Source: Rhizomys pruinosus (Eukaryota; Chordata; Mammalia; Rodentia; Spalacidae). Taken from it: 64,000 bases of DNA. Both the position numbers and the translations under genes were made by a program. Shown here in pieces: positions 56,688-64,000 of the stretch. The notes beneath the pieces are model-generated. The model saw only the letters and a list, made by a program, of their open reading frames with translations, made no database searches and was not told the origin of the DNA. Location: positions 3,014,599 through 3,078,598 of the forward strand of contig VZQC01013859.1 of NCBI GenBank assembly GCA_009823505.1, written 5' to 3'. Every line of letters starts with the position of its first letter. The first letter of the stretch is position 1.

Positions 56688-56815
56688 TTGAGACAGGGTC
56701 TCCCTATAGCCCCAGCTGGCTTAAAACTTGCTCTGTAGACCAGTCTGGCATTGATCTCAGAGAAATACACTGGCTCTGCCTCCTGCGTGCTGAGATTAAA
56801 AGCATTCGCCCCAAA
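56688..56815 (-). repeat. B1 SINE
   Basis: ttgagacagggtctccctat to attaaaagcattcgcccc. Confidence 0.85.
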
Positions 56816-57030
56816 TCCAGCCCCAATCACTTCTTGAAAGTTCCCTTTATAATATTACAGTAGTAATTGAATTTCTGTTGAGTTCTGAGGGGACCAGCAA
56901 GCATTCAAAGCATAGCACCAGCCCCTTCTAATGAAAATTGGACTAGTGGACACTTTAATCATTTCTGTTTCTTGATTCAATGATAGTTTTGATCAAATAA
57001 CAGCCTTTGCCATAGAAAAAAGGTACTTCC

Positions 57031-57210
57031 TAGCCAGGAGTGGTGGTGCATGCCTTTAATCCCAGCACTTGGGAGGCAGAGGCAGGCAGGTCTCTGTAAG
57101 TTGAAGGGCAGCCTGGTCTACATAGCGAGTTCTAGGCCAGGTGGGACTAAAGGGAGACCCTGTCTCAAAAAGACCAAGAAAACCCCAAAACAACAACAAC
57201 AACAAAAAGG
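57031..57210 (+). repeat. B1 SINE
   Basis: agccaggagtggtggtgcat to ctgtctcaaaaagaccaaga with a CAA-rich tail. Carries the tgggactaaagggag variant. Confidence 0.94.
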
Positions 57211-58354
57211 TAATTCTTAAACCCAATCAACTGTAAAGTATGATCTTGGCAATTTTAAAAGACTACTAATGAAGTAGAAGAGGGAGTGGGAGGACAGAGA
57301 GAAAAGGAGACAGACTAAAGAAATAAATTAAGAATAGTTCCTAGGAGGGAGGAGCAATATAAGAGTTCTATTTCCACTATAAATAGGCTTCCCTTGATGT
57401 TTTGAAGCCAAACACCCTGCATCTGCCACTCTTCCTCCCATTTACACCTGTCAGTGGATCTCTGTATGAAGTGAATCTGGCCAGGGCATACAAGGAAAAT
57501 TACAACCTGCCTCTGTCAGATTTCCCCAAAAAGAGAAAACAAAAGTGAATTTCTAATTTAAGTGTTTTGCCTCTTTGGGGGGAAGTACTGAACTGAAGTA
57601 ATATTCAAAATTTGCTAGCAGAAATAAAAATCCAAAAAGGTGAAGGAAAAAAGAAGGAAATAATAACAAACAGTGGATTCTCTGCTATAAACAATTGCTG
57701 GGTCCTGAGCAGCGTGGGAGGTACACAGCTTCATTAGCTGTCCTCCCAGCATTCCGATGGCCTCTTAGCTGCTCTACTGTGTTGACCATGGGCCATTGTT
57801 TTTCTCTGTATTAGCATCTGTAGCCACTCTCCTAGAAATTGACACACACAGAGCTGTGTGTCATTTTGAACATCCATTGGTCCTGAGCAAAATTTAAATC
57901 ATGAATGGAGTATTATTTAAAGGTTGATATCTTCATGCAACATCACCTCAGTAATGAAACTAAAACCAGTAGCATAGAATTCTGCTTTATAATCAGGAGA
58001 ACCATGCTTGGGTTCCAGTTTGGTAAAATTGTCTAGCATTTGCAACTTCCAATGCCTCTGGGGATTTTTTCAACATGCAATTGTATACAGTATTGAGCAT
58101 GAAGTGATTAAACAGTAAAATGTTGAGCTGGTTTGTTGGTTGGAGTGTGTAAGTGTCCTGTGGGAAGTGCCATGGTCCTGTCCCAACTGGGGAAGGATGG
58201 GGGGCAGTTTCCTCTCTCTTCATCTCTGGCTTGAAACCAAAAGCAGTTACCTGCAAATAAAGTGCAGAAGTCAGTGTAATCTGGAAACTAAATGCACATA
58301 TTCAAGGGGTAACCCAATGGGATGGCAGGCACAATTAGGTTTTTGCCTTATGTT
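57211..58354. other. Unique DNA
   Basis: About 1.1 kb with no recognised repeat. A TATA-like ctataaata lies near 57377 but no promoter context or downstream gene is seen. Confidence 0.4.
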
Positions 58355-58430
58355 GATTTTGCAATACTGTGAATTGAACTCAGGACTTCAAACATGTTAG
58401 GCAAAATGCTTGTCCTATGAGACTTTTCCT
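58355..58430 (-). repeat. ID-like SINE remnant
   Basis: gtgaattgaactcaggactt then gcaaaatgcttgtcctatga. Confidence 0.45.
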
Positions 58431-58890
58431 GGGGAGACACAGACATCTATTGACCCCAGATAAGGCACTGATGGCAGACCAAAGAAACAACTCCACCAAA
58501 GTCCAATTTGGTTATCCAATGAGTTCATTTGAGTTCCTTACAGGAGCAGGGGTAACGCAAAAGCAACACATCAATGAAAAGCTCACCTCAGCCTAGGTGA
58601 TGACTCACAAAAGCAGCAATTCCTCCTGTGCAGGCCACTCCACAGGTCTGCCAGTCGCCTCCAGGCAGCTCAGCTGGTTGGAGAGTCTCCTCCTTCCTCC
58701 GTAGCAGATGTTTCCTGAATTGTGAATCTTGTAAACTTCATCTCTCCCGGATTTGTGAAGTTTGTTTACTTCCGGAGTCTCATGATCTCTACTCCCTCTA
58801 GGAGGAAATGCCTCAATGCAGAGGAGGAAGAAATTACTACAAAGCTTTTCTCTGCCACTGAGCCACACTCCAGCCCCTGTACGTACAACT
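58430..58890 (-). repeat. Possible rodent LTR or other dispersed repeat
   Basis: accccagataaggcactgat, ccaatgagttcatttgagtt, ttacaggagcaggggtaac and tgatgactcacaaaagcagc recall a dispersed repeat seen in mouse, which I cannot name securely. No coding content. Confidence 0.4.
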
Positions 58891-59196
58891 GACAATGCAG
58901 TGAAAGGATGTAGTGGCAAAGAGCCAGGCCATCTTGTTAGTCACAAGTCAATGTGACTCTGAGACACAGTGTAGAACTCCCTTTAGGTTCATTTTTCCCC
59001 CAGTGGAAATCAGGGCAGGTCCTGGGGAGCTTGGTGACAAGATGGTTGTGGATCCTGATTCCAGTGGCTGACAAGCGCCTAGAATGTGCCACATGTAGTG
59101 TGTTATAATCTGTCCATGGGATGGGAAAGAAAGAAGGGGCTCTGAGAAGATAACCTAAGAGCAAAAGAGAAAAGTTCTCCGCTTAAGTAACTCAAA

Positions 59197-59198
<2 letters not shown>
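58891..59198. other. Unique DNA
   Basis: No feature recognised. Confidence 0.4.

Positions 59199-59246
<48 letters not shown>
59199..59246. repeat. (CA)n microsatellite
   Basis: About 48 bp of pure CA. Confidence 0.97.
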
Positions 59247-59248
<2 letters not shown>

Positions 59249-59264
59249 ACAGCATATGAAAAGT

Positions 59265-59500
59265 GGGCTGGAGCGATGGCCTAGCGGTTAAGAGCGCCGT
59301 CCGCTCTTGCAGAGGACCCGGGTTCGATCCCCAGCACCCACATGGCGGCCGAGAGCCGTCTGAAACTCCAATTCCAGGAGAACTCCAGTTCCAGGGGAGT
59401 CCGACGCCCTCTTCTGACCTCCGCGGCATTGCACGTCACGGGTGCACAGACTTGCATGCACACAATACATTCATACACGTACGGAAATAAATAAAAAGAA
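59265..59500 (+). repeat. CpG-rich, apparently young B2 of the duplicated subfamily
   Basis: gggctggagcgatggcctag head with a box A-like tggcctagcgg and a perfect box B-like ggttcgatccc. The body holds aactccaattccaggag and aactccagttccagggg in tandem. CpG sites lost in other copies are kept here (aagagcgccgtccgctc, ggcggccgagagccgtc). The tail is A-rich to about 59570. Confidence 0.96.
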
Positions 59501-59570
59501 AAATTTAAAAAAAATAAAATAAAATAAAATTAAATTAAAAAAATTAAAAAAAAAAAGAAAAAAGAAAAGT

Positions 59571-60549
59571 AGCTCATTAAATGCTCAGAAACATGAGAAG
59601 CCATATATTAGTCTCTGTAGTCCTTAGCTACCCTGGTCTCAGAAGCTGTGGAGAACTTCGGGATTGCCCTCGACTTTGGGAAAGAGATACAGTCACTCTG
59701 TGGGAGACGGAACACTGAAGATAGGGTAAATGACACCAAGAAGGGTGACAGCCAGGCTCTGCAGATGCTGTGCCATCAACAAACTTCAGTTTGAGGGACC
59801 CAATGTAATTTATGACCTATAGTGCTATCATGACATAGCTGTATGGGTTCATATGTGGAAAGAAACCTGAGGTAGGAGTTAGGAAGAGGTACCCAAAGCT
59901 TGCTTTTGCAAGCTAGTAAGAGCTTGTCCTGGCACAACATTTAAGGTTGTTAGGTCATTAGAACACAGCCTGGCCATGTTCAGTTCCACAGCAACGTGTG
60001 CTTTTATCACATTACTACTGTTGTAATCATGATTGTGCAGTCTCTCCCTTTTCTATTCTGCATGTTTGCTAGTGTGTGTGTGTATCCATTGATTTACTAG
60101 AAAAGTCTAAAGAGCCTTGATTTATAGCACTTACCATTTTGTATGGAAACATGTATACTGGGTGATTTCAAACTACTAATGGTTTAACATTTAGTTTGCA
60201 AAATTCTTAAGCTGGTGAGAATGTCTCTAGTATGTAACAGTTGTAAGTGTTGGTTTCCACGGGTGTCTGTATTTTTTTTAGAGCAGTTTTCACAGACATT
60301 GAAAAGACAAAGTATAATTTTTTGAGTCTGTAAGTGCACCTTTTTTCCTTCTGAATAGTAACGTGTTTTCTGTATTTTTCTCCCATCCTTTTCCTCTTCC
60401 CCACTTACGTAATTTAACTTCTCAATTTACAAAAGCATTTTAAAATAAAAATGTTATTATGCAAGTCACCTGTAATTCCTTGGAAACCTTATAGATTTGG
60501 TCATGCCCTTAAAATGTGTAAATTTAGAATTCTGATTATTGTTCTGGCT
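59571..60549. other. Unique DNA
   Basis: About 1 kb with no repeat, exon or RNA gene recognised. Confidence 0.4.
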
Positions 60550-60615
60550 TTTAGGGGAGAGCTTGGTATTGAACCCAAGGCTTCGTGCATGCTAATCATA
60601 AGCTGAAATTCCAGA
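60550..60615 (-). repeat. ID-like SINE remnant
   Basis: ttggtattgaacccaaggct then gctgaaattccagacctg. Confidence 0.5.
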
Positions 60616-61713
60616 CCTGTTATTCTGGACTATTAATAGTTACTCTACTTAATAACTTTGGACAAACTCCAAATTAAGGATAACAAACACCTCAGAGGAT
60701 AGGTTCGAGCTGCTACAGACAGTGCTATGAAATGCATGAACAGAAGACGTTCATAAACTAGAAGAGAGTTAGAGAGTATGTGGATTTAAAGAACTTTCAA
60801 GGCCATGTTCTTTTCTGACTCTAAATGTATCTGTTAAACCAGTCCTAGAGTGAGTGAGCAAGTTAGAGCTTGCAGGAAGCCTGCTATGTCCATCAGGTAG
60901 TATGGAATTAGAAACGGGATGGTGGCATGGCAGACAGGCAGGTAGGACTGAAGATCAAGATGAGCCGGACAAACTGGATCCTGTTTAAATCTCCACCCCT
61001 CTGTGCTTAAAGCACCGATGATCTTCTGAGCACATGTGCTGCTGGTTTGCTTCCCTTCCCATTGTGCATGCAAACTTCTTTTGAGGCCAGAACTAACACA
61101 GTCTATGCAATGAAGGACATTTTGGGTAACACAATTCCACTGTATTTAAGCAGATGGGTTTATAACCGCCAATGAAGAAGGAAAAGCTGCCAATTTGCTA
61201 TGTGTATCTTCTACCAAGAACTGTAATGATATGAACTCTTCACAGGTGATCACCAGTGGCCTTGTCTTCTCACCAGACTACTTACCCTGAATGTGGCAAG
61301 TTGTGTATACGCAGCATGGAAAATTAGAAGTGTGTTCATTTTCCTCAATGTGGGAGTCAGAAGCAAAAATGTGTAATATCTTTGTGGCCATCTTTCTATA
61401 ATACTTTAAAGGGTGTTTAAAAATCTTTAGTTTTTGCAACAATAGAAAGCTGTGTATTTGGGGGCAAAGGTGGTGGTGAGCACTAGCCACTGACTACTAA
61501 ATTCATGTAAAGCTCTACAAACATAAGGGTGGCTATGCCACTGAGAGAGGAACAACCCTTTGCCAAGTTAGCATGACTGCTCTGTCCTGTGGGCATTGGT
61601 AATCTGAAACCTACCTTTTGCTGGGGCCGTTGTCTTGCTTTCCTCCTCTTGAGTGTAAGAACAGAGTCTGTGTGCACTGTGCATCCTGCAAGTCACTATT
61701 TTCTTTTTAAAAA
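60616..61713. other. Unique DNA
   Basis: About 1.1 kb with no recognised feature. Confidence 0.4.
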
Positions 61714-61765
61714 CTATACACATGTTATATATGAAAACACAGTTTCGTATATAACATGTGTATAG
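61714..61765. repeat. 23-bp inverted repeat with 6-base loop
   Basis: 61714-61736 and 61743-61765 are complementary at 22 of 23 positions. The remaining pair would be G-U in a plus-strand transcript. The loop is acacag. Pairing stops at both ends. No flanking SINE or terminal duplication is evident. Confidence 0.95.
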
Positions 61766-61850
61766 AATATACTTTGATCATACTCCCCTCATTATTGACT
61801 CCCTTCCCTTTTTTCCTAACAAGTTCTCCTCCTACCTTCATGTTTCTGGT

Positions 61851-61851
<1 letters not shown>

Positions 61852-61897
<46 letters not shown>
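61852..61897. repeat. (TG)n microsatellite
   Basis: About 45 bp of TG. Confidence 0.97.
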
Positions 61898-61900
<3 letters not shown>

Positions 61901-62983
61901 AAAGAGCAAGAGAAAAAAGAGAGAAATCCACTGCATTTAATTAAGGTTGCTTGCTTGAACAAGAGTAGGGGATTTTAACTCCATCCCCTAGGAACCATTA
62001 GCTGCCTGGAGCTCCTCATGGAGGAGTGAAGCCTTGTAAGACCCTTCCTCATCTGAATGCTGATGGGCTAAGTCTTGTGCAGTCGTTATTGCTGCTGTGA
62101 ATTCATGGGTGTGTCATCCATGTCATGTCCAGAAGACAGTGTTTCACAGCAGTCCTTCCATACTCTGGCCCTTGCATTCCTTCTACTCCTTCTTCTGTGA
62201 TTTTCCCTGAGATTTGGATGGGATAATACACATGTCCCATTCAGCAGTCACTTATTCTTGGGATTTTGTCCAGTTGTGTGTCTCTGCATTAACTAGAAGC
62301 AAACAGAAGCTTCTCTGACCAAGGCTAAAGGCAACACTAATTTTGGGGTTAAACATAACTATTTAGAAAGCAGTTTGACAAGTTGTTCATTTGGCAAAGA
62401 AACAGTAGAGTGTCCCCCATTGCCAGCCATGGGCTTTTGACTAGGGTTATAGAACCAGACATGAATTTCTCCTGTGGAAAGCCTCAAATCTAATCAGAAA
62501 GTGGTTGATTACTCATACCAGGCCACTATTGTATCAATGGGCACATCTTGCAGGCAGGTTAGTATTGCAGCTTTCAAGGTTTACAGTTGTGTAAGATTAT
62601 TTATAACTCTTCTCCCACAGCAGCTTGCATAGCACCTTCCAGCTCTAGGAAATCTAACCATCACGGAGGAAGGTTCCATCTCAGTTCAGCTTGATCGCTC
62701 TGTGTTCTGCAACCCAAGTGTGTGTGTGTGTCGTTAGCTCTTCTCATCTAGTTCTGGTGGGCAACCAGGACAAATGGCCATGGCTTGTATTGTTCTGAGG
62801 GCTTCTAAAGTCTCCTTAACCTACAGTTCATAGGGAAGTATGCCACATTCAGCACTGGAAGTTTTTTTTTAATAAATCATAGCTTCAATGAGTAGCATTA
62901 TAAATCTATACAGGGTACATCTTTTCAAACTGTCTTCTTTAAAAAACTGTGTTTATAATCACCTTTAAAATTAGCAGGTTTCC
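61898..62983. other. Unique DNA
   Basis: About 1.1 kb with no recognised repeat, exon or RNA gene. Confidence 0.4.
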
Positions 62984-63215
62984 AGGCTGGAAAGATGGCT
63001 CAGTGGTCAAGAACATTGGCTTTTCTTGTAGAGGACCCAGGTTCAGTTACCAGAACCCATATGACAGCTAGCAATCATCTATAACTCCAGTTCTAAGGGA
63101 ATCCAACTCCCTCTTCTGACCTCCATGGGCATTGAATGACATGGGAGCACTTATATACATGCGGGCCATATACTCATACAAAGAAAATAAAAATAATAAG
63201 CACAATATTTTAAAA
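62984..63215 (+). repeat. B2 SINE
   Basis: ggctggaaagatggctcagt head, actccagttctaagggaatc body, A-rich tail; no internal duplication. Confidence 0.93.
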
Positions 63216-63252
63216 CAGCAGAATCTGGAAGAACAGCAAGTGTTCTTAAATG

Positions 63253-63560
63253 GTGAGTGGTTAAGTGGGAATGCTTGGAGTTGTTCTTCCTTCAATATGC
63301 TATTGACTGTAGGTTTGTCATATATAGCCTTTATTTTGTTGAGATCCATTTTGTCCATTCCTAGTCTCTTCAGGGTTTTTATCAAGGAAGTATTGGATTT
63401 TGTAAAAGGCTTTTTCCACGTTTAATGAAATTTAAGGTGATTTCTGTCTTCGAGTCCATGTTATATAATTTTTATTTATTTGTGTATGATGAACATCTTT
63501 GAAATGAAGCCAACTTAATCATGTTAATAATCTTTGTTTTTTACATTTATTGATTAATTG

Positions 63561-63606
<46 letters not shown>

Positions 63607-63905
63607 GACGTGCATACAACATGACAGTACAGTATGCGGAGAGCAAAGTACAACTTGTGATAGAACAGTTGGTTCTTTCCTTCCAGCATGTGGTTCTGGG
63701 GACTGAGCTTAGACCCTTGGGTTGGCACCATCTCATCAGCCATGGATGATCTTGACATACTCTTGAATTCTGTTTGCAAGTATTTTATTGAAAATTTCTA
63801 ATTTAGGGAGAATGGTATATAATTTTATTTCTTTTTTGTGGCTTTATCTGTTTTTTTTTTTTTTTTTTGTATCAGTATAATACTGAGTCATAAAGTAAGT
63901 TTGGG
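63253..63905 (-). repeat. L1 ORF2-region relic
   Basis: gggaatgcttggagttgttc, ggtttgtcatatatagcctt, ggatttgtaaaaggctttttc-like, and gaattctgtttgcaagtatt match the complement of rodent L1 ORF2 in order. Frames are broken. A SINE interrupts it at about 63555-63750. Confidence 0.8.
63555..63750 (-). repeat. B3/B4-type SINE with TG tail
   Basis: A (TG)n tract at 63563-63599, then ggttctggggactgagctta and ccatctcatcagccatgg, matching the complement of a B2-superfamily head. Confidence 0.65.
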
Positions 63906-63906
63906 A

Positions 63907-64000
63907 GGCTGGAGAGATAGTCTAGCAGTTAAGAGCACTGACCGCTCTTGCAGAGGACCTGGGTTCGATCCCCAGCACCCACATGGCGGCTGAGAACCAT
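63907..64000 (+). repeat. B2-type head cut by window end
   Basis: ggctggagagatagtctagc to ggcggctgagaaccat. The window ends about where the composite SINEs switch to B1, so its type cannot be decided. Confidence 0.92.

Noticed and set aside
57370..57395. TATA-like ctataaata as a core promoter
   Set aside because: No initiator, CpG context or downstream gene is visible; such motifs are common by chance.
59265..59340. tRNA gene suggested by box A and box B matches
   Set aside because: The sequence continues into a complete B2 body and tail; no acceptor stem pairing is seen.

Overview
This is nuclear DNA from a rodent. It holds no protein-coding gene that I can support. The organism call rests on dense B1 (7SL-derived) and B2 (tRNA-derived) SINEs, with ID and B4-like SINEs, rodent L1 fragments and ERVL-MaLR LTRs. 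The B1 copies share an unusual right end (agctggggctacagggagac) and many B2 copies carry an internal duplication of about 17 bp. Neither matches the common mouse or rat forms as I know them, so a non-Mus, non-Rattus member of the mouse-related rodents is likely; I do not name a genus. Reading frames over 60 codons are explained by SINEs, microsatellites, L1 or LTR sequence, or are short chance frames.

Layout. 1-780 is the end of a GC-rich tandem array with a unit of about 143 bp. 780-6000 is AT-rich DNA with a retroelement relic ending in an LTR-like block (5671-5944), and a full-length retroposed U1 snRNA copy at 4247-4410 with A-tail and target-site duplications. 6000-25000 is a SINE-dense region with a local tandem duplication of about 1.07 kb (15188-17275), a 50-bp minisatellite (22488-22637) and a very young B1 with an 85-base A-tail (12736-12963). 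25370-34000 is mostly old minus-strand L1 broken up by SINEs. 35890-37775 is the 3' part of a plus-strand L1.

39863-42022 is a complete minus-strand MaLR provirus: two 363-bp LTRs, a 5-bp target-site duplication, a tRNA-Leu-like primer site and a gag-like relic frame. It lies at the start of the largest structure here: 40719-45956 is repeated as 46198-51420, with 240 bp of filler at the join. Copies are base-identical over long unique tracts, while small indels cluster at the left end and in SINEs. This looks more like an assembly false duplication than biology. 51421-64000 returns to SINE, L1 and LTR debris, with a 23-bp perfect-stem hairpin at 61714-61765.

No functional system of cooperating genes is visible. 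The points most worth following are the recurrent composite SINE (B2 head joined to B1, same B2 breakpoint in three independent loci), the U1 retrocopy, the 143-bp array, the internally duplicated B2 subfamily, retroelement 3'-end mosaicism between 5 kb, 37 kb and 53 kb, and the two tandem duplications.
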